A stretch of 64,000 nt of DNA, taken from Bolinopsis microptera (Eukaryota; Ctenophora; Tentaculata; Lobata; Bolinopsidae). Below, in pieces: positions 1 to 11,900 of the stretch; position 1 is the stretch's first letter; every line of letters begins with the position of its first letter. The position numbers were made by a program, and so were the translations under genes. The notes under the pieces are model-generated. The model ran no database searches. It saw nothing but the letters and a program-made list of their open reading frames with translations, and was not told the origin of the DNA. The stretch is taken from contig NC_087083.1 of the NCBI RefSeq assembly GCF_026151205.1, positions 13,204,944 through 13,268,943 on the forward strand, in the 5' to 3' direction.

Positions 1-137
1 AATGGAAACCTGAAAACCATGAACTTTCGATAAAATTGTCTATACGTACAAGGTATTTGTAAATGTAAAATACCTAGATTATCTTTTCTGAGAGTTATAA
101 ATGGATCTACTAACGAGTTTTACTTGATAAAACTTAC

Positions 138-2949
138 CACGGCAAATGTTTGAACTGCCCTCTTTTTATCTGAAGTCTGGACAGCAATAGAAACAGATCC
201 AGGCGCCAGTGCGTCTACCACATCGTACAAATCGTCCAAACCTACTGTCAAACTAGTTTCCTGGAAGCAAAACAATTTGTAATAGTTAGATTGGTATTTA
301 AGTTTTATACTTGAAGTTATTTCTTTAGATTTCCCATTATGTTTCTCAATATCATAATGTAATACTAATTGTATACGCGTACGTTATTTAAACGATATAA
401 ATTATAACTCAATGAAATATTTCACTCACCGAATCAATTAGTTGTTTGAAAGAGACGTTGACAGCAAAAGTACCGCCGAGTTCATCCGAACATTTAAGAC
501 TGGTTGAGAGACACGTGCCGGACTTATAGCATGTACCATCGAATACCTCCCATACCTGTGAAGAAACATCGCACTTTCATTAACACACAGCGAGATAAAA
601 AAGTAAAACAAGAGGGTCCACATTGATTGGGCTAACTTGTGTTTTGTTTATGGTGTTACTGCCACACTCGCATAAGTGCACAAATATCAGCAAAGCAATG
701 ATCGTTTTCAGTGTTTAAAAATTATAGTTTTATGGTTTTTTAATCTTAGCACTCACCTTGAACGATTTCTTGACGGCTTTCTTTTCGGCCGAAGTCCGAC
801 AATAATCTCCGCTGAACACAAAACTAGCCAGCAAGGTGTTGTAACTTGGAGTAAAGGCCTCAGGTTCAAAATCATCCTCTGTGGGTGTTTTGTAGTTTTA
901 ATGTTTAAGTCACTCATCGGACTTATAGTACTATTTATAGACAGTTTTTGTTTATATAAAATGTTAATGCTTGACCCGATTTTGTTAACAATGTTTGCTG
1001 CAATAAAATTATATTTCTTTTCATATATATATTTCATAATATAGCAGACAGTACAACAAAACAAATCACACAGAAAATGTATGGCTTACCAGGGGGTACG
1101 AACAACGCTTCTGTCGTTCCTTCTGTAGACGACTAAAAATGTTTAGGTATAACCTTTTTTCATAAAATTGAAAGTGATACAATAAATTTGAATAACGTTT
1201 ATTTAATAGACGAATGACGATAATCATAACAAAACCAATGCAAGATGGAATTTATAATTAGTGTGTAGAGCAAATATTTGTTCTTTCTTAGTTAATTACC
1301 TCTGTTGATGCGTATAATGTCGAATCTTCTTTTTCCCCATCAGTAACCACTTGGGCTTCGGTTGTACCTTCAGAAACCGCTCCGTCTTCAATTGCCCCAT
1401 CGGAAACCACTGGGGCTTCAGATGCTCCATCGGAAACCACTGGGGCTTCAGTTGCTCCATCGGAAACCACTGGGGCTTCGGTTGCACCATCAGAAACCAC
1501 TGGGGCTTCAGTTGCCCCATCGGGAACCACTGGGGCTTCAGTTGCCCCATCGGGAACCACTGGGGCTTCAGTTGCTCCATCGGAAACCATTGGGGCTTCA
1601 GATGCTCCATCGGAAACCACTGGGGCTTCAGTTGCTCCATCGGAAACCACTGGGGCTTCAGTTGCTCCATCGGAAACCACTGGGGCTTCAGATGCTCCAT
1701 CGGAAACCACTGGGGCTTCGGTTGCCCCATCGGAAACCACTGGGGCTTCAGTTGCTCCATCGGAAACCACTGTGGCTTCAGTTGCAATTTCAGAAACAAC
1801 TGGAGCGTCAGTTGCAATTTTAGAAACAAATGGAGCTGGGGCTTCAGATGTACGTTCAGATACAACTGGGGCCCCATCAGATACAACTGGGGCTTCAGAA
1901 AAACCACCTTCTATTACTATTACAACTTCGGGGTTTTTAGGGGATATTACTTCTTCTGTTATCTCTACATCTAGATCGTCCAATTTATCGCTTTCTTTGG
2001 CGGTTAGTAACTCGACAGTAATATATTTGTCGGTGAATAGTTCAATCCCTTCGTACCCGGTTTTCTTTTCAATTCCGGGCTCTGTTACGTCTTTTATCGA
2101 ACTAGTCGTATCTGAGGATAAAAATGGTCAGAAAAACACAAATTAAACCAAAATTTCGGTTCAGTTCGGCCATTATTTATTATCGACTGTGCAGTGTGCA
2201 CCTTTCTTGTAATGTCAGTCAACTTACCAGATCGAACACATGAAAAATTATTCACATTTAGCTGGGTGTCACCTACAATACGTACTATATTTTGGCTTAT
2301 TTTTCTTTCTCTTCGAATTTCTCTTCGGACGTTTACTAACTGATAATAATCTGAAATCAAATCCACATGCTCGACAAGGCGGGATATAAATGAAAGCTGA
2401 ACTGTTTTGATACCAACTGAATCTTCATAATCAGTAGAAAATGTTTAAGTGATCACTTCTTTGAATTAGTTAGCCTGGAGATTAAATAAAGATTGCGAAA
2501 ACAAACATCATTCAGACTTATTTCACCAATTAACACAAGCATAAACTTAATATCCAAGGGTAATAATTTGCCCCTATAAAAACTTGAAACAGTCACAAAA
2601 CGAAGAGATTTGTTCGTTTAACAGGTGTTTCACTACCTAAAGTGACTGCTGGCTGTGGTAAGTAAGGAATTATAGGAATCTTATACTCCCAAGGTACGAT
2701 CACTATAGGAATCTTAGGAATGATAGGTATGTCATTATCAGACAGCTTAGGTTTGTCAGGGATCTTAGGAATTTTTTCTTTTGTAGGTATCTTCGTACCT
2801 GTGCTGTCTTTGATGTTGTCGCTGTCTGTAGTGTTATTTATGGTAGAAGTTGAGGCAGTTGTACCAGCTTCCGTTCCAAAATCAAATGCTGCAGTAGTTG
2901 TTTTATCTTCTTTTTCAAAAGATCCGGTGGTTGGGTCAGGAAAGTGAAT
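138..2949 (-). CDS. Downstream exons of the large secreted gene (linker, [10 protein letters not shown] repeat, Cys-containing C-terminal region)
   Basis: Exon 2637-2949 encodes IHFPDPTTG then a Thr-rich and KIPIIP-rich linker. It can be spliced at TTAG|GTAGTG in phase 1 to 2228-2416 ([15 protein letters not shown]). If it is not spliced, the frame stops at about 2593. Exon 1300-2111 carries about 14 copies of the 10-residue repeat [10 protein letters not shown], flanked by [13 protein letters not shown] and [10 protein letters not shown]. Exons 1090-1132, 757-878, 430-555 and 138-260 then read [14 protein letters not shown], a segment with [16 protein letters not shown], one with [10 protein letters not shown] and LKCSDELGG, and one with [16 protein letters not shown]. 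All junction phases agree. The product may be one protein with the upstream exons; the only weak link is at 3.2 kb. Confidence 0.66.
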
Positions 2950-5900
2950 CTGAGACAAAATGATTGTTAATTAATTAATTAGTTAATTATCTCTCTTGTG
3001 TAAAATACTAAATCCCGTATGATCCGCAGGTAGATATTCGAAAGAGGGTTCTGATAAAAACATATTTAAGTCGCTTAAGAAAATTATACTACAAGCTAAT
3101 TAAATATAATTACGCATAATTAATAATAATAAACAATAACTAATAATAATTAATAAATACAATATAACTAAATATAAATCTTACATATGACGAGGTTGGC
3201 TACGGAATTGAAGCCGTCGCACTTCATGAACCAGGATTTCTCAATAACTGTCGCGGCTCAATAGCATTGTAATCGTAGTTTACATACAACAGCGGCTGAA
3301 ATTTGGTCACGTTAAATTTGGTCACAGCTGTGAAATGGAACTCCGAAAATTCTGTGAAATAAACTCTTCAGAAACACAATGTCAATAGTCCATGATTGAA
3401 TAAATTTGGCGACTAATCAGTGCAGTGGCGGCGTAACGTTGCATTTTAGCGCCCCCTGTGCCAATAGTGTTTTCTTGTGGCGCGCCCCTCCCCTCTTAAG
3501 GGGTTGTTCACATATTACATAATCAATATTTGGAAAATTTCAACCCCCCCCCCCCCTCAGTAATCAGTTTTACACATAGCTATTGTGTTGTTTGTTTTCA
3601 TTTGGAAACCCCTCCCCCCTCAGCCGATTACGTAATATGTGAACGATCCCTAAGGTGATTGTAGACGCCAGTGGGACTAACCTCTTTAATGTGCCCTATT
3701 TCGGAGTTTAATATCCATGATCTGTGCGACGGTGAGTACCAAATGTATAAATCTTTATGTTCCCTGAAAATCGATTCAAATTAATTTATCGATTAATTTT
3801 AATGTTACGTCGACCGGTTTGGTTAAACAAAAATTAAAACAGACATGACCCAGTAAAGGATCATGATTTTTTTATAAAACTATTTTAAAGTAACAACTAC
3901 GTTTTTAAAACTTTTAAAAGACTTTTAAAAGACTTTTTAAAGACTTTTTAAAGACTTTTTAAAGACTTTAAAAATTGAAACTCACCCAAGCTCGTCCAAT
4001 TGTACTTTTGAATAAACGGACATGCCACCAAAAACTTTTCTTGTAGCAGCCAACCTGGGAATAGATGACTGATTAAAAGCACACAGTCAGAAATCCTGAC
4101 TGACCCTCAAAAATGTCATCCAAAATAGTTGCTACTGCTAAAATTAGAAAAATTATTTTGTTGAACTATTATATCCACTTTACTTTTGATTTGATATAGG
4201 CTATTTTAACAAAAAAAGAAGCTGAGACTGTATTTAAGGTATCAAGATGTGAATCAAGATGTGAATCAAGATGTGAATCAAGATGTGAATCAAGATGTGA
4301 ATCAAGATGTGAATCAAGATGTGAATCAAGATGTGAATCAAGATGTGAATCAAGATGTGAATCAAGATGTGAATCAAGATGTGAATCAAGATGTGAATCA
4401 AGATGTGAATCAAGATGTGAATCAAGATGTGAATCAAGATGTGAATCAAGATGTGAATCAAGATGTGAATCAAGATGTGAATCAAGATGTGAATCAAGAT
4501 GTGAATCACAAATTTACTCACTGAAAAATGCCATCAAATGAGAGGGCAATTTCATTACATTCATTCGATACACCATTCTCATTTCCTCCAATATCGGCAG
4601 CTTTTATATTCGGATTGTAGTTAAAAACGCTCACGAGAGAAAATATAAAGTATCCGTCCTTGTCACTTGGGAACCCATCATCTTGGACTGCGAGTGTGTC
4701 AGTTAATTAATTGCCAGTTAATTATGTATTAATTAAAATCACAGTTTCAGACTGGCTGAAAATTTTTAATCACGCACATAATTTAACCAATTAGCACATT
4801 ATTAATTTAACCATTTATCACATTATTGCACAGTAATTTTCCAAGCAAATATTTTTGTGTTTTGTTAATAGATAATTTGTTAATTAAAACATGTTTGTTA
4901 ATTATTATAATCAATACTGTTTACCTGAATAATCTAGTCCGGTTAGTATAGTATCGTATCTTTCACCCACAACCGCATCATTGCAGAATAATCCACCATT
5001 TTCTGCAACTTTCATTCTTTCTTCTCCCCCTGGATGTTATAACTGTTAAATATAAATTAAATATAAATATGTTAAATATGCTAAATATGCTAAATATGTT
5101 AAATATGTTAAATATGTTAAATATGTTAAATATGTTAAATATGTTAAATATGTTAAATGTGTTAAATATGTTAAATATGTTAAATATGTTAAATATGTTA
5201 GATATGTTAGATATGTTAAATATGTCAAATATGTTAGATATGTTAAATATGTTGAATATGTTGAATATGTTAAATATGTTAAATATGTTAAATATGTTAA
5301 ATATGTTAAATATGTTGAATATGTTAAATATGTTAAATATAAGTAACCATCCAGGATCAGATAATTAATTAATAAGTTGTTACAAAGTCGACTCACTGGC
5401 GTATGGACACTCTCCCTCATGTTTGAAGGAAGCTATAATCCCATTCCCGTCCAGGAAGCCTGTTCCTGCAACCCACTTACGCCAGTTCTTAATGTAGTAA
5501 ATATACCTGTGATAAAACAACCAATCAGAGCACAGTATTTACACCACGTGACACAAACTAACCAAGTTATAAATGATAACAGGCAATCAAACAAATTCAT
5601 ATTAACAATGGATCAATAGTAATAGTATGTCGATGACTCTCTATGATCGAATCTTCTATATACCCTTAGTGACTCTAAGTGACCAAACAAAAGTGACCCC
5701 GTTTAACTTAAACGTGGTCACTTTTGTTTGGTCACTTAGACGTTTAACACTATTCAGGATAGTATACCAAGTAACTCCCTTGAACCTTTTTGCAAAATTA
5801 AAGTTTTTATACTGTACATAAATGGTTATTTTGTATATATCGCTTCGACTCAACATTTAAAACTCCGTAGTCCGTCAAAAACTCACATTACAGCTTCTAA

Positions 5901-8900
5901 AAAAACAAAAATAGATTTTAAAAACTCACACTTTCTCACTAGGAAGAAGAGTGTCGTCTTCTGGGGTAATCTTTTCATAAACCGCATTCTCGCCCGAAAA
6001 GTCACCACCAAACGTGTAATCACCGTTAACCGCAATCCCACAACCTCCTCCAAAGTTCTCCAGAGTAAATTGCTGGTATTTGCACCACCTTCTGTTCGAT
6101 GCTCCCGATACTGAGGGGTTGCTTAGGAAGGGATTGCTTGCGGAGTTGTGGAGTCAAACACATTAAGTTATAAAGTAATTAACACTTTAACCCATTAGGG
6201 ACGATAGGGTCGTTTTTATGACCCACCTTTTCTAGACGAAAAACCAAATTACTAAACGCAATAACGAATCTATAGCATATATACACAAAATTTATTGGGC
6301 TTCATTATATGTAGCCCAATAAATTTTGAGCATATATGCTATAGATTCGTTATAGCGTTTAGTAATTTGGTTTTTCGTCTATAAAAAGTGGGTCATAAAA
6401 ACGACCCTATCGTCCCTAATGGGTTAAGCCAGAGCTATCTGGTTATGTTTTTTTGTGACGTGACGTGTTACCTTGATAATTGGGTGTGGTGATAAATACT
6501 TGAATATTTACCTGGATATTTACCTGGATAATTACCTGGATAATTACCTGGATAATTACCTGGATAATTACCTGGATAATTACCTGGATAATTACCTGGA
6601 TAATTACCTGGATGGATAATTACCTGGATGGATAATTACCTGGATAATTGGGTGTGGTGACTGCCCTCTCTTCCGCTGTGGCAGGATTAAAACCACCTTC
6701 GTACTTGTCAGGGTCGAACGGCATGGAGGAGAACAGGTCGTATTTGTAGGCGAAGGGTACTGGGTACGGCTCCAGACCGTAGGTATACTTTCCACCACTT
6801 ATAAATTCTGAAGGGTTTTGTTAAGTTAAGTGATTAAGTTAAGTGATTAAGTTAAATTATTTTATAGTTATAAATTTATAATGGCAAAAAATAGTCTTAC
6901 CTGCTATACTGACTGTTCCATATATGGTGTTGGCTGCCTCGTCACATACAAAAATCATTTCTGATACTTCGCTCGGACACACTTCCCTGTTCATGGCCGT
7001 ATAGTCTACCTCACTAAAAGTAGTCTCCACAGCACTGAAGAAGACTTGATATAAACTTGATATAAACTTGATATAAACTTGATATAAACTTGATATAAAC
7101 TTGATATAAACTTGATATAAACTTGATATAAACTTGATATAAACTTGATATAAACTTGATAATGATATAAACTTGATATAAGCTTGATATATATCTATTG
7201 ATTGTAATATCAATGTCAACAAAGTATACTTTCAATAATTGTTAACGTCACTCAAAATGCATACCAAATATTTATTATATAACGTAAGTTTAAACGTAGC
7301 CGTAAAAAAATCTTGATTTAATATTTAAGCGAGCTAAGACTTACAAAATGTCAAGAAGCGTGGTTTGATACCCAATGGTAAATCCCAGCATTGCGATTGA
7401 ATTAAACAAAGCCGTTCCATCGTCCACTCCCACCTTCTCGTAAACCGGAAGTCCGCCAAATACTCCGCCCCTTGGAGAAAAAAACTGTAAATTAACATCG
7501 TTTTATTTTTGGCCCTTTTTCAAGGTTAAGAGCAATGGTCAACATTAACAATGTTACTGTCTCGTCATAACTCATAATTCAATGTTTATTGAAATCTTAT
7601 CGATCTTATCGGCTTTATAATAAAGTTATCAATCGCTGCGCTTATTAAATACATAATCTGCATTTTTATCGAGGAGTTTTTAAACTCTTTGGCTGAAACA
7701 TACGATATACAAGAAATATAAATAATGGTTTATAACAATTCTGATACCCAGAAAGAGTTGGTCCCAAACATTAATAAAACATCTATATCATAAACAGCAC
7801 CAAAGCGATTTATAATGGTAACCGGACAAAATGTTTGGCAAAAAATAATTGAAAACAGAAATAAAAACATGCCCGTTAAATTTCAGGTAAATGCTATAAA
7901 TTGCTTGCTAGATCAATCTACAAATATATCGATCATCGCCCACCTGTGTTCGTAGATACCATTAATCCTTTCAATACAAGCAAAAGAGGGAAACAACTCC
8001 GGTTCGAGCACACTAACACTATACATTTTATCTTCTTTTGTCTCTAAAGGTGGACACGCCTCTCCTACAGCTGTGATATTAGTTTAGATTAAATATAAAT
8101 TCGGTGTTGGATGTTGTCTTAATCAATATTCGTTATTAGTCAGCTAATGATTATGGGCATATATGGCCATATCACGTGATCGAGACTGTTTTTCGATTTA
8201 TTGTTCTTACAATTTAATGACTTTCCTAAAAAGTCCACAAAAATACCAAACACTCACGCAAGTCGTCGAAGAGATTTCCTAAAATAATAGGGTCATCACT
8301 CGACACTGTCGAGTAATCAATAGGAGCAGTTTTTAAGGTGCTACCGTCCTCACATATTACTGTCCAACTAATGGTACCATCCCCGTCAAAACAGAGGCTT
8401 CCATCCGGTAACTGAGGAAAATTACGTGATATTCGTTTTGTGTCCCGTGGAATTAAACGGGATCAAACGGAACTAGACATGGAAAAACGTTTGCATAGTT
8501 TGCATAGTTTGCATAGTTTGCATAGTTTGTATAGTTTGTATAGTTTGCATAGTTTGCATAGTTTGCATAGTTTGCATAGTTTGCATAGTTTGCATAGTTT
8601 GCACAGTTTGCATAGTTTGCATAGTTTATACAGTTTGCATATTTTGCATAGTTTGCACAGTTTGCATAGTTTGCATAGTTTGCATAGTTTGCATAGTTTG
8701 CATAGTTTGCATAGTTTGCATAGTTTGCATAGTTTGCATAGTTTGCATAGTTTGCATAGTTTGCATAGTTTGCATAGTATGCATAGTATGCATAATATGC
8801 ATAGTTTGCATAGTTTGCATAGTTTGTGGGTGACCTGTCAACTCACCTTATTTGTTGTGAAAGCGATGACTTGACCACCAGCCTCTATTGACCACGAGTA

Positions 8901-11900
8901 CTTATCCATAACAAGTCGCCTGAAGTATATAACGTTTTATCAACTACCATTTGTATATAAATAATACTGACCTTAGTTTGTTATTCATGCAGAAAATGAT
9001 AATCAATATTTCAATATCCAAGCTCAAACTGCCTTATTTCTACTTTTGATGAGAAATAAACTCACGTGGTATAGTCATGGTTGTCTGCTGCGTTTAGGTT
9101 TTTTTTAATGTAAACAATTCTGCCGAAATCTCCGGTCATCTTAACAGCTTTGTAATCTCCAGCTATGTCATTAGCCCGGCATTTCAGGTTTGCTAACAGC
9201 ACTACGTAGAGCCCACACACTGTATAATTAGCAGTTGTTAGCAGAATTATAATAGGCTTGTGTGGTTCAGACCTATTTTAGACAGGCCAAAGGATGAGAC
9301 TATACTTTGATTTTAAAGGTGTCGACTGTCGGGTGTCGTATAGAGTAAAGATAAACATTAGACATTTACTAAAGTACTCATGAAACAAGCAGCTAGGTGA
9401 TTTAGTGGGACTGTGAGCGAATGAGCAGTCGAATTGTCGAACTTTATACTTTTGCATAAATATATGCACCATGAGAACCAGTAAGTATTATACAATACAC
9501 TATATACATTATACATTATATATTATACAATACACTATACAATACACTATACAAACACAGGCATTGAATATTTGAACACATTTACAATTTCAAACTTGAC
9601 TGCAAGGAACGTTTTGAAAAATACTTACAGTTAACTGCAACAGGAGCAACAGATCCGGCTTCTGTACTAACTGAACCGCCTGCAGCAGCCGAAGTTGATG
9701 GATCTGAAAGTGACATTTATCCTTGAATCATCAAAATTAAACTTCTTCATCAATCATCATGCCATCAGTTATTATTGAACAAATTCCATGGATTTTGTAC
9801 TCATTAGTAACTATAACTGATCATAAAGAAATGTAAACGGTTTTTGTTATGCTATTTCACTAAATACGATGCTTAAGAGGGTAAAAAAGTGTTGACGTGT
9901 ATACTGTTGGGGAGGTGTCAGGTGAGCCATATTTGAGTTGACATGTGACATAGATGTGTGGATTTCATTGGTTGCTGCCGGAAGCTAATTGGTTAATCGC
10001 TGTCATATAATGGCTCACCCTCCCACAATCATCCAAACTCCAGATTCAGGTCCTATTGAATTCATACAATACCATTAAAATAGTTAAATAATCCATAAAA
10101 ACCTGGCTCATAAGACTTGTCAGGTTTAGCTGATGTACCCCAAGGTATAAATCCTCCCGTGGATTTATCATCACCTGTAACACGTGGTTCGAGAGTCCTC
10201 ACTTCAGTAATTACTTCATAGGTTCCATAAGGTGGTCCAGGTGGTCTATAAGTTCCAGGAGGGCCATAAGTTCCAGGTGGTACATAAGTTCCAGGAGGGC
10301 CATAAGTTCCAGGAGGGCCATAAGTTCCAGGACGGCCATAAGTTCCAGGTGGGCCATAAGTTCCAGGAGGGCCATTAGTTCCAGGTGGTCCATAAGTTCC
10401 AGGAGGTCCGTAGGTGGTACCGGGTATTCCACCGGTATAACGAGGAGAAGGATAACTGACAGGCGTTCCGTAACTTCCAGTTGGTTCATAGGTAACAACC
10501 GCAGGGCCAGGAGGAGCCGGAGGGAAAGGTTGTGGAGGTTGTGGCACAGGGGAAGGCGGTCCATAAGTTCCAGGGGGGGCATAAGTTTTAGGTGGTACAT
10601 AAGTTCCAGGCGGTCCATAAGTTCCAGGAGGGCCATAAGTTCCAGGTGGTCCATAAGTTCCAGGTGGTCCATAAGTTCCAGGTGGTCCATAAGTTCCAGG
10701 AGGGCCATAAGTTCCAGGTGGTCTATAAGTTCCAGGGGAGGCATAAGTTTTAGGTGGTACATAAGTTCCAGGTGGTCCATAAGTTCCAGGAGGGCCATAA
10801 GTTCCAGGAGGGCCATAAGTTCCAGGTGGTCCATAAGTTCCAGGAGGGCCATAAGTTCCAGGAGGTCCATAAGTTCCAGGAGGTCCGTAGGTGGTACCGG
10901 GTATTCCACCAGTATAACGAGGAGAAGGATAACTGCCAGGCGTTCCGTAATTTCCAGTTGGTTCATAGGTGGAACCAGGTGTTCCATAGGTTCCAGGTGG
11001 TCCATAGGTGGAACCAGGTGTTCCATAGGTACCAGGTGGTCCATAGGTGGAACCAGGTGTTCCATAGGTTCCAGGTGGTCCATAGGTGGAACCAGGTGGT
11101 CCATAGGTACCAGGTGGTCCATAGGTGGAACCAGGTGTTCCATAGGTACCAGGTGGTCCAGAATTACGACCCCTAGTTCCACCGGTATAAGCACCAGGTG
11201 TTCCATAGGTACCAGGTGGTCCAGAATTAGTACCCCTAGTTCCACCGGTATAAGCAGAAGCCATTTCAGCATTGTTAGACGCCGTTCCTGTACCAGAAAC
11301 AAATGATGCCGTTCCTGTACCAGCAAAAAAAGATGCCGTTCCTGTTTTACCAGCAACAAAAGATGCTGTTCCTGTACCAATATCTAAAGATGGCGTTCTT
11401 GTTCCTGGAGTTGAAGCAGCTGTGCCGGCATCAGTTGAGGATCCATCAGGGGATGTATTTGTTCCACCTGAAAATAAAGATGATGAAATTCTACAATTGG
11501 AACATTAAAAAGTTATCATTCTGTAACAAACAATACGTCCTGGTAAAAGAGATCAAAGGCCATAACCTTTCCGTCAAGGGTAATTATACGAAACAGTTAA
11601 TAAGCGCTAATAGTTAATAAGCGCTAAGCGTTGGTACAGGAGTTGATTCTTCAAATATTGTAATTATGCCGAACGAGTTTTGACCGAAAAGCAGTTTTTT
11701 CAATTCTTGCCTGTTCAGGTTTTACACTTCGAAACAATAATTCATTTCTAGTTTCTACTATACACTATTTTTGGGGTAGTTGAGTACCTAAATGCTAAAC
11801 GTGCACCTTTGAAATAATGTAAGTACTGTTATGTGTCGTCAAAGTATTTTGAGAAAGATTGGAAAATTTGTAAAAATATCTAGATGAGAAAAAGTCATTT

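Noticed and set aside
1351-1974. Plus-strand frames over the [10 protein letters not shown] exon (GNHWGF-like repeats) and similar frames over other coding repeats
   Set aside because: Shadows on the opposite strand or other frame of an exon whose minus-strand phase fits its neighbours.
4234-8874. Repetitive open frames such as HILI, NQDV, LNML, SLH and TMQ runs
   Set aside because: They are translations of intronic minisatellites of the minus-strand gene and have no other coding support.
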